The position numbers and the translations under genes are program-made. Shown here piece by piece: positions 8,060 through 17,013 of a DNA stretch of 64,000 nucleotides. The DNA comes from an uncultured Lachnospiraceae bacterium. GTDB lineage: Bacteria; Bacillota; Clostridia; Lachnospirales; Lachnospiraceae. The stretch lies in NCBI GenBank assembly GCA_947305245.1, contig CAMZDG010000003.1, forward strand, positions 124,001-188,000. The letters run 5' to 3'. Positions within the stretch are counted from its first letter, which is position 1; each line of letters opens with the position of its first letter. The notes under the pieces were generated by a model. It worked only from the letters and a program-made list of their open reading frames with translations, searched no databases and was not told the DNA's origin.

Positions 8060-9164
8060 GATAATCCTTCAGCTTGCGGCTTCTCGAAGGATGCCGAAGC
8101 TTTCTGAGCGCCTTCGCCTCGATCTGACGGATTCTCTCACGCGTTACGTTGAACACGGTACCAACCTCTTCCAGCGTTCTCGCACGGCCGTCGTCCAGGC
8201 CAAATCTAAGACGCAGCACCTTTTGCTCCCTCTCGGTCAGCGTGCCGAGTACCTCCACCAGCTGCTCCTTTAAGAGCGTGAAGGCTGCGGCATCTGCGGG
8301 AACGGGTACGTTGTCGTCCTGAATGAAATCTCCCAAGTGGCTGTCCTCTTCCTCACCGATGGGCGTCTCCAAGGACACGGGCTCCTGGCTGATCTTTAAG
8401 ATCTCACGCACGCGGTCAACGGGCATGCCCATCTCATCGGCGATCTCTTCGGGAGACGGCTCGCGGCCGAGCTCCTGCAGGAGCTGACGGCTCACGCGGA
8501 TCAGCTTATTAATGGTCTCCACCATATGCACGGGGATACGGATCGTTCTCGCCTGATCCGCGATGGCTCTGGTGATGGCCTGACGGATCCACCAGGTTGC
8601 GTAGGTGGAGAACTTATAGCCCTTGCGATAATCGAATTTTTCCACGGCCTTGATCAGACCGAGATTTCCCTCCTGGATCAGATCGAGGAACAACATGCCA
8701 CGTCCAACATAGCGCTTAGCGATGGATACCACCAGACGAAGGTTTGCCTCAGCCAGGCGCTTCTTCGCCTCCTGATCTCCCGTCTCCATATTCTTCGCCA
8801 GCTCGATCTCTTCCTCTGCCGAAAGAAGGGGCACCTTACCGATCTCTTTCAGGTACATGCGCACCGGATCCTCGATGCTGATGCCGTCGGGAATGGAGAT
8901 GTCAAGGTTTTCCACGTCCACGTCCTCGCCGGACAGGATGATCTCTTCCGGATCAATGTCATCCTCCACGTCCGTCATGCGGAGCACGTCCACGTTGTTG
9001 CGCTCGAGCGTGTCAAGCACTCGTTCCATCTGCTCCTCTTCGAGCGTCATGCCGTCAAAGAAATCGCTGACTTCCTGGTATTCCAGAATACTCTTTTTCT
9101 TTTTGGCCATGCTGACCAGCTCTTTGACCTTCTCCTCAAATTTTGCCTGTGTGTTTTCGTCCAT
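8052..9164 (-). CDS. rpoD: RNA polymerase primary sigma factor RpoD/SigA
   Basis: About 370 residues with the complete primary-sigma set: region 1.2 ([10 protein letters not shown]), region 2 with [20 protein letters not shown] and the -10-reading helix [16 protein letters not shown], region 3 (IRIPVHM), and region 4 with the -35-reading helix [20 protein letters not shown]. The compact length without a long non-conserved insert is typical of Firmicutes SigA. The start [11 protein letters not shown] was preferred to the track ATG seven codons upstream because AAGGA lies before it. It directs housekeeping transcription, including the TTGACA/TATAAT promoters called in this window. It sits in the conserved dgt-dnaG-rpoD-trmK order. 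Confidence 0.97.
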   Translation of the reverse strand: MDENTQAKFEEKVKELVSMAKKKKSILEYQEVSDFFDGMTLEEEQMERVLDTLERNNVDVLRMTDVEDDIDPEEIILSGEDVDVENLDISIPDGISIEDPVRMYLKEIGKVPLLSAEEEIELAKNMETGDQEAKKRLAEANLRLVVSIAKRYVGRGMLFLDLIQEGNLGLIKAVEKFDYRKGYKFSTYATWWIRQAITRAIADQARTIRIPVHMVETINKLIRVSRQLLQELGREPSPEEIADEMGMPVDRVREILKISQEPVSLETPIGEEEDSHLGDFIQDDNVPVPADAAAFTLLKEQLVEVLGTLTEREQKVLRLRFGLDDGRARTLEEVGTVFNVTRERIRQIEAKALRKLRHPSRSRKLKDYLD

Positions 9165-9234
9165 CTTGTGGTTCCATCCTTCCATACTGTTCTATTTATC
9201 TTTGAATGTTTCTCATACGATACGAGTCTTCCCG

Positions 9235-11010
9235 TCATTCCAAAGAGATATGCAGCTTCTCCAGGGCGAGCAGGGCTTTTTTCCCCTCAAGCACCTTTGT
9301 GATCGCGCTGATATCCCTGTCGGACTGCTTCTGCTTGAAGTGCTCATAGCTATTCTTTTTCACGGCATAGATCACGTCGTGCAGCGCCTGTTCCTTTTCT
9401 TGGATCGTTTCAACTGCCGGGAGCACCTCGTAGAAGATCTCCGCTGCTTCCTTCTGTGTCACTTCATCCTCAAAGGTACTGATGATCTCCGCCGGCTGAA
9501 ATTTTCCTTTTTCGATCGCGGCGAACATCCGCTCCGCCACCTGTGCGCAAAGCTCATCTGTGAAGTCCTCCGCCGTTACGTAGGGCTTGATCTTCGGATA
9601 GATCGTCTCATAATAATCCGCGATCCAAGTGATCAGCAGCTTTTGCGCCCTCGTCGCGCCGTCCTGCCCACTCTTAGACTGCACGCCGCTCTTTGGCTTT
9701 GCGGCAGGCGTGACAAGACCTTTGCCTGCATAATTCACCACGAGCTTTCGCAGATTGTCGACACCGATATAATACTTCTCGGCGATCGCCTGCAGGTAAT
9801 TCTCCCGCTCCACCTCTTCCTCGAAGGTACAGAGCTTCGCGGCGATCTCCCTGTGGAACTTCGTCTTCTCCTCAGGATCCTTTAGATTATAATTGGCTTC
9901 CAGCATGCGGATCTCATAAAAGAAACTGTTCTCCGCCTGATCGATCCGCTCCTGAAAGGCCTCGTGGCCCAGTGCCTTCATGAACTCGTCCGGATCCTTA
10001 TAAGGGCGCATATTGATGACCTTGGCGGTCAAGCCTTCATTTCTCAGGATCCCAATGGCTCTCAGGGCTGCCTTCACGCCCGCGCCGTCGCTGTCATACG
10101 CGAGCAGCACCTGCTCCGCATAGCGGTGGATGAGATGCGCCTGCTCCGGCGTAAACGCCGTACCCAGGGAGGCCACGGCCTGTCCAAAGCCCGCCTGATG
10201 CATCGCGATCACATCCATGTAGCCCTCGCAGAGGATCACGTTCCCCGCCCTCGCGGTTCTCGCATAATTCAGTCCATACAGATTTCTACGTTTGTCAAAA
10301 ATGTCCGTCTCGGGGGAATTCAGATATTTGGGTTCCCCGTCTCCCATCACGCGTCCGCCGAAGCCGATCACGCGGTGATTTACGTCCTGAATGGGAAACA
10401 TGACGCGGTTCCAAAACTGACTGGAAAGCCCGCCGCGCTCCGAAAACGTTGCAACGCCGGCATCCCGGATCTCCTCGTCGCGATAGCCCTTCTGCCGCAG
10501 GTATTGCACGAGCTCGCTCCCGTTCTTCCCGGCATAGCCGAGGCCAAACTTCTTCATGGTCTCTTCCGTGAGCTCTCTCTTTCGAAGATAGGCCAGTCCC
10601 ACTTCCCCGTGAGGGTTCTTGCGAAGCTGATAATAAAAGAACGTGGCGGCGTCCTTATTGACGTCTAAAAGGCGCTGCCTGCGGTTCGCCCGCTGCTTTT
10701 GCTCCTCCGAATACTCGATCTCCGGGAGCTTTACGCCCGCGCGGTCTGCCAATACGCGGATCGCCTCCGGGAAGGAATAATTCTCATACTTCATCAGGAA
10801 GGTAAAGACGCTCCCGCTCTCTCCGCAGCCAAAGCAATGATACATCTGCTTGCTCTCGGAGACGGCGAAGGACGGCGTTTTTTCGTTATGAAAGGGGCAG
10901 CATCCCCAATGGTTACTGCCCTTCTTCTTCAGACTCACGTATCCGGAAATGACGGCCACGATATCACTTTTTGCCCTGATCTCTTCTACAATCTCATCCG
11001 AATAAAACAT
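9235..11010 (-). CDS. dnaG: DNA primase DnaG
   Basis: About 590 residues. The start MFYSDEIVEEI is preceded by AGGGGAG; the track ORF begins 24 codons too early. The CHC2 zinc finger (CCPFHNEKTPSF..., YHCFGCGESG) lies within the first 65 residues, followed by the catalytic core with Toprim motifs (LCEGYMDVIAMHQAG, LAYDSDGAG). The C-terminal third is the variable DnaB-helicase-binding region. It synthesises RNA primers at replication forks. It lies between dgt and rpoD in the classic macromolecular-synthesis order, 10 bases from dgt and about 70 from rpoD. Confidence 0.97.
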   Translation of the reverse strand: MFYSDEIVEEIRAKSDIVAVISGYVSLKKKGSNHWGCCPFHNEKTPSFAVSESKQMYHCFGCGESGSVFTFLMKYENYSFPEAIRVLADRAGVKLPEIEYSEEQKQRANRRQRLLDVNKDAATFFYYQLRKNPHGEVGLAYLRKRELTEETMKKFGLGYAGKNGSELVQYLRQKGYRDEEIRDAGVATFSERGGLSSQFWNRVMFPIQDVNHRVIGFGGRVMGDGEPKYLNSPETDIFDKRRNLYGLNYARTARAGNVILCEGYMDVIAMHQAGFGQAVASLGTAFTPEQAHLIHRYAEQVLLAYDSDGAGVKAALRAIGILRNEGLTAKVINMRPYKDPDEFMKALGHEAFQERIDQAENSFFYEIRMLEANYNLKDPEEKTKFHREIAAKLCTFEEEVERENYLQAIAEKYYIGVDNLRKLVVNYAGKGLVTPAAKPKSGVQSKSGQDGATRAQKLLITWIADYYETIYPKIKPYVTAEDFTDELCAQVAERMFAAIEKGKFQPAEIISTFEDEVTQKEAAEIFYEVLPAVETIQEKEQALHDVIYAVKKNSYEHFKQKQSDRDISAITKVLEGKKALLALEKLHISLE

Positions 11011-11020
11011 GCGACTCCCC

Positions 11021-12025
11021 TTATATCTGCCATGACTTCGGGATAAAAATCGATTCATACAGGGAGATGGCATAGCGATCACTCATGGCACCCACGAAAT
11101 CACACACCACCTGCTCCTTTTGCTCGCCCTCGGAGATGAGCCTTCGAAACTCCTCCGGCAAGTCCTCGAGATTCTTCATGAAATGCGCATACAGCGTCTC
11201 CATCAAGACCTCGGCCTTCTTTTCCTCTGCCTTCGCAAGAGGATTGGTATATACTCGCTCAAACATGAAGGCCCGAAGGTTCTTCATGGCCAGAGCGACT
11301 TCGTCCGACATGACGATGTCATTCACGTCCTTACTGTTGGTCACAATGTCATGAATGAACCGATCCAGACGCTCTCCGGGCGTATTCCCGAGAACGGCCC
11401 GCACCTCGGCCGGCACGTCCATCTCCGTGAGGATCCCAGCCCTGACGGCATCATCCATGTCATGATGGATGTAGGCGATCTTATCGGAGAATCGTACGAC
11501 CTTTCCCTCCAGGGTGTGCGGATTACCGCTGGTCTGGTGGTTTAAGATGCCGTCCCGCACCTCATAGGTCAGGTTCAGGCCCTGCCCATTCTTTTCCAGT
11601 CGGTCCACGGTCCTCACGCTCTGAATGGAATGCTCAAAGCCCAGCGGACAAACCCGGTTGAGCGCACGCTCACCGGCATGCCCAAAGGGCGTATGCCCGA
11701 GATCATGTCCCAGGGCGATGGCTTCCACCAGATCCTCGTTGAGCTTTAAGGCCTTTGCGATGGTCCTGGCGTTCTGTGACACCTCCAGCGTATGGGTCAG
11801 TCTTGTCCGATAATGATCTCCCTCCGGCGTAAGGAACACCTGCGTCTTGTCCTTCAGCCTTCGGAAGGCCTTGCAATGGATGATCCTGTCACGGTCTCTC
11901 TGAAAGACCGGGCGGATGTCACACTGCTCTTCCGGCTTTAGCCGTCCTTTGGAATTCATGCTTAGGGATGCATAGGGGCTTAAATAGTCCTTCTCCCACT
12001 GTTCAAGGTTTTCTCTGATGGTCAT
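11021..12025 (-). CDS. dgt: Deoxyguanosinetriphosphate triphosphohydrolase-like protein
   Basis: An HD-superfamily dNTPase of 334 residues. HCKAFRRLKDKTQV at the N-terminus, RLTHTLEVSQNARTIA and the HD motif in AIALGHDLGHTPFGHAGE give the metal-binding histidines and aspartates. Dgt-like enzymes hydrolyse dGTP, and in many homologues other dNTPs, to deoxynucleoside and triphosphate, helping to balance dNTP pools. The start MTIRENLEQWEKD was chosen because AAGGAAG sits just upstream. It is the first gene of the dgt-dnaG-rpoD-trmK block, matching the Firmicutes arrangement. Confidence 0.94.
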   Translation of the reverse strand: MTIRENLEQWEKDYLSPYASLSMNSKGRLKPEEQCDIRPVFQRDRDRIIHCKAFRRLKDKTQVFLTPEGDHYRTRLTHTLEVSQNARTIAKALKLNEDLVEAIALGHDLGHTPFGHAGERALNRVCPLGFEHSIQSVRTVDRLEKNGQGLNLTYEVRDGILNHQTSGNPHTLEGKVVRFSDKIAYIHHDMDDAVRAGILTEMDVPAEVRAVLGNTPGERLDRFIHDIVTNSKDVNDIVMSDEVALAMKNLRAFMFERVYTNPLAKAEEKKAEVLMETLYAHFMKNLEDLPEEFRRLISEGEQKEQVVCDFVGAMSDRYAISLYESIFIPKSWQI

Positions 12026-12130
12026 GGATCTTCCTTTCTGACGCGTCTCGCGCCACATCCTCTTAAAACCTTTCAAAACTCACCCTAGCTCTAATATTCT
12101 GCATCCCCGACAAAATTCCTTTTTTCGTCA

Positions 12131-12158
12131 GAAAAGCCCCGAAATTCGCCTTCCGGGC
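12131..12158 (-). terminator. Possible terminator after the hydrolase operon
   Basis: GCCCGGAA and TTTCGGGGC form an imperfect GC-rich hairpin followed by CTTTTCTG on the minus strand, just after the alpha/beta hydrolase stop. The stem contains a mismatch. Confidence 0.45.
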
Positions 12159-12164
12159 ACAAGA

Positions 12165-13055
12165 TCAGAAATGCAGTAACTCTTCGATGATAAACGCCAC
12201 GTTGCGATCCATGGCCTCATAAGCCGTCTTAAAGGGCGCCATCTGAAAGACGTGCCACATCCCCTCGAACACGTCCAGCTTTGCCGTCACGCCTGCTGCC
12301 TTCATACGCTCCACAAGGCGCGTGGAATCGCTGAGCAGGATCTCATTTTCTCCCACCTGGACATAAGTTGGCGGAAAGCCCGTAAAATCTCCGAACAGCG
12401 GCGAAACGTAAGGATCCTTGAGACTGGCTCCCTTCGCATAATCATGCAGCATGCTTTTCAGATAAGCCTCCGTGAGAACGGGATCCAAATCCTTTTTCTC
12501 CTGGATGGATTCCCCCGAGGAAGTCAGATCCGTCCAGGGAGACATCAGGACAAGTCCCCTGGGGAGGAACCTCCCTTGTTCTTTTAGCTTTAGTGTCAGG
12601 GCCAGCGCCAGATTCCCGCCGGCCGAATCACCCGTGAGGATCACGTCGCGGGCGCCATAGCCCTTGTGCATCAAATAGTCCCATACCTTCAGGGCGTCTT
12701 CCAGCGCCGCAGGATAGGGATGCTCGGGCGCAAGGCGATAGTCGAAGGAAAGCACCTCCATCGCCGTGCAGGAGGCCAGCTTTGCCGTCAGCGTGCGCGC
12801 ATATAAGCTGCTGCCGGTGGAATATCCGCCGCCATGGCAATGCAGGATGACCTGCTTGCGCACGTGAGCGCGGTTTAAGCTCACCCACTCACAATTCATC
12901 CCCTCCAGATCAAAGTCCTGAAACGTCAGATCCTTTACCCGTCCGATCAATTCACCGATCTGATCCTGAGACTGGCGGTGCTTTTCCAGGTCCGGTCTGT
13001 CCACAATGCCATGCGCCAGCTTGATCAGTCTGAGCAGTCTTTGCTTTGTCTCCAT
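12165..13055 (-). CDS. Alpha/beta hydrolase, HSL-type esterase
   Basis: This 296-residue protein has the hormone-sensitive-lipase family oxyanion motif HGGGYSTG (residues 74-81), the nucleophile elbow GDSAGGN with Ser144, a YRLAPEHPYP stretch and a C-terminal catalytic His in MWHVFQM. There is no signal peptide, so it should be cytoplasmic. Such enzymes cleave short-chain acyl esters. It is the last gene of a tight operon: its ATG overlaps the TGA of the zinc-ribbon membrane protein, which follows an acyltransferase of the alcohol acetyltransferase type. Within that operon it may remove or proof-read the ester the acyltransferase makes, which is an inference. Confidence 0.88.
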   Translation of the reverse strand: METKQRLLRLIKLAHGIVDRPDLEKHRQSQDQIGELIGRVKDLTFQDFDLEGMNCEWVSLNRAHVRKQVILHCHGGGYSTGSSLYARTLTAKLASCTAMEVLSFDYRLAPEHPYPAALEDALKVWDYLMHKGYGARDVILTGDSAGGNLALALTLKLKEQGRFLPRGLVLMSPWTDLTSSGESIQEKKDLDPVLTEAYLKSMLHDYAKGASLKDPYVSPLFGDFTGFPPTYVQVGENEILLSDSTRLVERMKAAGVTAKLDVFEGMWHVFQMAPFKTAYEAMDRNVAFIIEELLHF

Positions 13056-13762
13056 CAGAAATGCAACCTCCTTCTCAGTTCATTTCGAAGTCTCCGCCTC
13101 GAAAGCGTGGTGATGATGCCGATGACCACGATGGTGCACACCGTGAGCACGACGGCAGACCAGCCAAGTCTTACGTGAACCCTGCGGTAAAGATCGATGA
13201 TCACCTCATAGCCCACGCAGAGGATCGCCAGTGCCACAAAGAAATACATTCCCCTGACAAGGATCCCCTTGGGAAACCTTCGGACGGCGAAGGTAAACAA
13301 TTCAAGTACCGCAAAGGTAAACACTACGAGCGGAAGGCCGAGTCTGTTGAACCAATCATATTTCTCCAACATTCTTGCGATCAGGAAAAGATACAGCGTC
13401 ACGGCCGCACCGTCCAAAAGAAGATAGAGATAGACGGACCACTTATGATAGATCACGGCCGGCACCAGCATAACCCAAAGGACCACGCAGGCTCCGATCA
13501 CGGCCAGGGACCAAAGGCTCCCCTGGAAAGCCAGCCAGTTTAGAATCCCACAGGTCACTGCAGTCGCCAGGCACACCATGGAGACCAGCCATCCAAAGTC
13601 AGCCCTCTGGATCTCCTCCACCTGCGCCTTCTCCTTCGGGAATGGCGGGATTGCCGTCTTCTCTTTTTTGATCTCATTTGGATTCAGAACCGGCGTATTG
13701 CACAGCGGGCAATTCTTCGCGGTAGCATCCAGCTCCACGCCACAATTTACGCAATATGACAT
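13055..13762 (-). CDS. Zinc-ribbon polytopic membrane protein (DUF6320-like)
   Basis: The N-terminus is a small zinc ribbon (CVNCGVELDATAKNCPLC), followed by a charged linker and six or seven hydrophobic segments from about residue 50 to 215, ending in a very basic tail (RRRLRNELRRR). I recall DUF6320 as the family for such proteins next to alcohol acetyltransferase genes in Lachnospiraceae, but this is from memory. No enzymatic motif is visible. The gene lies 12 bases after the acyltransferase and overlaps the start of the hydrolase. It might anchor or sense the product of this operon at the membrane. Function unknown. Confidence 0.75.
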   Translation of the reverse strand: MSYCVNCGVELDATAKNCPLCNTPVLNPNEIKKEKTAIPPFPKEKAQVEEIQRADFGWLVSMVCLATAVTCGILNWLAFQGSLWSLAVIGACVVLWVMLVPAVIYHKWSVYLYLLLDGAAVTLYLFLIARMLEKYDWFNRLGLPLVVFTFAVLELFTFAVRRFPKGILVRGMYFFVALAILCVGYEVIIDLYRRVHVRLGWSAVVLTVCTIVVIGIITTLSRRRLRNELRRRLHF

Positions 13763-13774
13763 CCTTCATCCCTC

Positions 13775-15073
13775 CTAAATCATTTCTGGCTCCGGGACTT
13801 CCCGGTTGCTCTCAATCTTTACGTGAATGCCGTCCTTGACCAATTTTCGGAAAAAATACCGTTCCACGTCCGTCTCGACGATGGAGCTTGCGAAATTAAT
13901 GGTCAGCACGTCTCCAAAGCTGATAATGGCACAGTTCGTCCTGGTGGAAAACGGCTGTCCCATGCATATGTCAAACCGTTCAATATAGGGCCGCATGCTT
14001 GGCACGACGTAGAGCGCTCCCATGTTGGTCAGCCCTGCCGAGGAATTGCGATCCTGCACCCTGGCATAAAACTGCTTCACCACGAAGTCCTTTAGATACA
14101 GTGGCACAATGCGGATCAGCGGATGGCTCTGAGTTCTTGCGTTGGTCGTTACGTCCGCCCGGAGGAACTTGTCATTCACATAGTACCGCATATAGTGATG
14201 CACCTGCGTCACGATCTCCTCAAAGGTGTATTCCCCAAGCCTTGGGTCGATCCCCGGATAGATCATGGTGATGAAATTGCGGAGCGTCTTCGAGGGAAAG
14301 AACCTGCGAAGGTTCACCGGCATTGCGATCTTTACCGGGCGCAGCCGAAACCGCTTGTCCTTCTCCTGCTTTTTCTTCAGGGCATAGAGCAGGACCGCGT
14401 TCAGATACTCCGTAATGCTGGCACCGTAACGCTTTGCCGCCGCGGAGACCTCTGCCGTCGACATGATGCCGTCGATGATGTTCAGGGTGTAAAAAGGCTC
14501 TTTCGTTCCACGGATGCGATAGGTCTTCTCTCCCGGTCTCGGCGGACAGATCTTCGAGTTGGCATAGCGCATGTAAGCGTCCTCGAGCTCCTCCGGATCC
14601 GGCTTTGCGTTGACGTCGAGAACAAAGCCTCCGTTTTCGATCTCCACGTGCCCCAAAAGCCTTAGGTACTCCGCCGTCAGCGTCTGCAGGACGCACATGC
14701 CGCCCGTGCCGTCACCGAGGCTGTGATGCGCCTCTAAGGAGATTCTGTTGTGATAATAATAGACTCTGACCAAATAGCGATTGTTGTCCTTGAAGCTCAT
14801 GGGCTGACAGGGATTTTTGACGTCCGGCTGGACGAAGGGCCCCGGTCTGTGGTTGGGCTCTAAGTAACGCCAAAACAGGCCCTTTCGGATCGCCGCCTTA
14901 TAGGTGGGAAATCTGGGGAGCGTGATATCCAGCGCCTGCTGCAAAAGCTCGGGCTGCACCTCCTCCTTTAAGAGGACGGAAAGCCGATAGACGGACGAAA
15001 AGTCCCTTCTTTGCAGCGTCGGATAGACGATCGCCGACAGATCCAGTTTATACCAATCTCGATGCTCTGGCAC
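13775..15073 (-). CDS. Condensation-domain-like acyltransferase (alcohol acetyltransferase family)
   Basis: A 432-residue protein with the BAHD/condensation-type catalytic motif HHSLGDG (His116-His117...Asp121-Gly122) in the context SLEAHHSLGDGTGG, in an architecture of two chloramphenicol-acetyltransferase-like lobes. The family includes alcohol acetyltransferases and polyketide-associated acyltransferases that move an acyl group from CoA to a hydroxyl. The start is a GTG eight bases after GGAGG; an upstream ATG is out of frame. It heads an operon with a zinc-ribbon membrane protein and an HSL-type esterase. The acceptor alcohol is unknown. No carrier-protein or adenylation domain is nearby. 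Confidence 0.8.
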   Translation of the reverse strand: MPEHRDWYKLDLSAIVYPTLQRRDFSSVYRLSVLLKEEVQPELLQQALDITLPRFPTYKAAIRKGLFWRYLEPNHRPGPFVQPDVKNPCQPMSFKDNNRYLVRVYYYHNRISLEAHHSLGDGTGGMCVLQTLTAEYLRLLGHVEIENGGFVLDVNAKPDPEELEDAYMRYANSKICPPRPGEKTYRIRGTKEPFYTLNIIDGIMSTAEVSAAAKRYGASITEYLNAVLLYALKKKQEKDKRFRLRPVKIAMPVNLRRFFPSKTLRNFITMIYPGIDPRLGEYTFEEIVTQVHHYMRYYVNDKFLRADVTTNARTQSHPLIRIVPLYLKDFVVKQFYARVQDRNSSAGLTNMGALYVVPSMRPYIERFDICMGQPFSTRTNCAIISFGDVLTINFASSIVETDVERYFFRKLVKDGIHVKIESNREVPEPEMI

Positions 15074-15098
15074 TTTTCATGCCTCCTTACCATTCATA

Positions 15099-16949
15099 CT
15101 ATCGATACGATTTCATAAGATATTGCAGCTCTTCTTTTCCGTGATAGGAATTGATCCCAAGCTGATAAACCACGTGCATTGCGAAGTCTCCCTCGCCGGA
15201 AAGGAGCGCCTGCGCGCTGCCCTCCCCGTACTTTGCATCCAGGTCCTGCAGGAAAGAATCCATGCTTCCAAAGAAGGTCAGCGAAAACCTTCTTCCGGAA
15301 GGCGCCTCCGCCGTAAACCTGCCATATTTTCCTTCTTTCCCCATGGGACTTCCCTTTCGAAAGATCAGGTTCCTTTGCACGAACAGTGGCCTCGGATTGC
15401 CAACCCCAAAGGGCTCCAATGCCTCCATCTGTCTGGCGAGCTCCATACTGCCATACTCCAGCGGCATCTCCGCGTCTATGTGAAGCGTCGGGACGAAATC
15501 TTCGGCCTCCAGCTTACAATTCTCATTCAGTCTTCTTCGAAACTCTGCAATGTTTTCCTCAGGCAGGGACAGACCAGCCGCCATTTTGTGACCGCCAAAT
15601 TTCGTGAGCAGCTCTCCCACTTCCGTAAGCGCCTCATACATGTGATAGCCTTCCACGGAGCGGCCGGAGCCCTTGACGCCCTCCTCGCCCCTGGTGAGCA
15701 AAATGGCGGGATGTCCATACTGCTCCCGAAGCCTTCCCGCGATGATCCCAGCCAGGCTTTCATGCACCTCCGGAAGGAACACGACAAGCACCTTATCCTC
15801 CGAAAGTCCCTGCTCCTCTATGGTCTTTACGGCAAGCTCAATCCCCTGGAGCGTGAGATTCTTTCTGCTGTCATTCAGTTCCTTCAGGTCCCGTGCAATG
15901 GTCACTGCCTCCACCAGATCCTTGGAGGAAAGGAGCTGAAGCGCGCGCGTTGCCGTATCCAGCCGTCCCGTCGCGTTCAGGCACGGCCCGAGAACGAATC
16001 CCAGATGATAAGCCGACAGCGTCTTTGGATCAATGGAGCAGACCTGCATCAGCGCGCGAAGACCAATATTCCCGGAGCTTCGAAGCCTTCGAAGACCCTC
16101 GCGGACCAGGATCCTGTTTTCATCCTTTAATTCCATAATGTCACAAACCGTGGCAAACGATACAAATTCCAAAAATTCTTCCATGGAATCCCGCAGGGCC
16201 TTCCCAGCCTTCTCGAGATCCAACGATGTTTCACGCAGGGAAGCGGCCTGCTCCAGCGCCTTGCCTGCTCTCGCAGAGGGTTCTTTCGCTCCGCCCAGGC
16301 GCTCTGCCAGCGCCTGTATGACCTTGTATGCGACGGTCGCGCCGCAGATCCCGGAGAAGGGATACGAATCCTCCCTGCGCTTCGGGTCCACCACGGCCAG
16401 CGCCTCCGGCAGCACCTCCCGCTTTTCGTCTCCCACCATCATAAACGGCACTTCATGATGATCCGTTACGATCACCTCCATGCCAAGCTCCTTCGCAAGG
16501 CAGATCTGCTGCGCGGCGGCAATGCCGTTGTCACAGGTGACGATCAGTCCCACGCCGTCTTTCGCTGCCTCCCGGATCAAGTGTTCATTGAGTCCGTACC
16601 CGTCATGGATGCGATGAGGAATGGCCGTGTCAACGCTTGCGCCAAGGCAGGCGATCCCACGGGTCAGAATATAAGAAGCACAGATGCCGTCCACGTCATA
16701 ATCCCCGATCACGCGGATCCTTTTCCCGCTTTGGACAGCCGAAAGGATCCCCTCCGCGGCCTTGTCCATGTCCCGAAGCAGCCACGGGGAATGGCAGTCC
16801 TGTAACGTTCCGTATAAAAAGCGTCTCGCCTCCGCCTCCTCCGTCAGGTCACGGTTTCGAAGAAGCCTTGCGATCAGCGGATCCACGCCGAGGCTCTCCC
16901 CCCAGGCCTTAAAATCTGCTTTTTTAGCGTAGACAAACCATTTCTCCAT
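15099..16949 (-). CDS. recJ: Single-stranded-DNA-specific exonuclease RecJ
   Basis: About 616 residues with DHH-family motifs: GDYDVDGICA, VTDHHEVP (the DHH signature), VDPKR and CGATVAYKV in the N-terminal domain, then the DHHA1 domain with GRLREQYGHPAILL and FGGHKMAAGLS. A C-terminal OB-fold region follows. RecJ degrades single-stranded DNA 5' to 3' in recombination and repair. The start MEKWFVYAK was chosen because GGGGAG precedes it and because the longer ORF would run into the secDF terminator. The protein contains an unremarkable Ala/Glu-rich insert near residues 230-260. Confidence 0.95.
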   Translation of the reverse strand: MEKWFVYAKKADFKAWGESLGVDPLIARLLRNRDLTEEAEARRFLYGTLQDCHSPWLLRDMDKAAEGILSAVQSGKRIRVIGDYDVDGICASYILTRGIACLGASVDTAIPHRIHDGYGLNEHLIREAAKDGVGLIVTCDNGIAAAQQICLAKELGMEVIVTDHHEVPFMMVGDEKREVLPEALAVVDPKRREDSYPFSGICGATVAYKVIQALAERLGGAKEPSARAGKALEQAASLRETSLDLEKAGKALRDSMEEFLEFVSFATVCDIMELKDENRILVREGLRRLRSSGNIGLRALMQVCSIDPKTLSAYHLGFVLGPCLNATGRLDTATRALQLLSSKDLVEAVTIARDLKELNDSRKNLTLQGIELAVKTIEEQGLSEDKVLVVFLPEVHESLAGIIAGRLREQYGHPAILLTRGEEGVKGSGRSVEGYHMYEALTEVGELLTKFGGHKMAAGLSLPEENIAEFRRRLNENCKLEAEDFVPTLHIDAEMPLEYGSMELARQMEALEPFGVGNPRPLFVQRNLIFRKGSPMGKEGKYGRFTAEAPSGRRFSLTFFGSMDSFLQDLDAKYGEGSAQALLSGEGDFAMHVVYQLGINSYHGKEELQYLMKSYR

Positions 16950-16959
16950 GCGCCATTCT

Positions 16960-16999
16960 CCCCAAAAGAATAAGAGGCTGCCCATGACAAGGCAGCCTC
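16960..16999 (-). terminator. Terminator of secDF
   Basis: A perfect 9-bp stem (GAGGCTGCC/GGCAGCCTC) with an 8-base loop, then TTATTCTTTT on the minus strand, 15 bases after the secDF stop. Confidence 0.88.
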
Positions 17000-17013
17000 A
17001 AAGATACGCTGTT

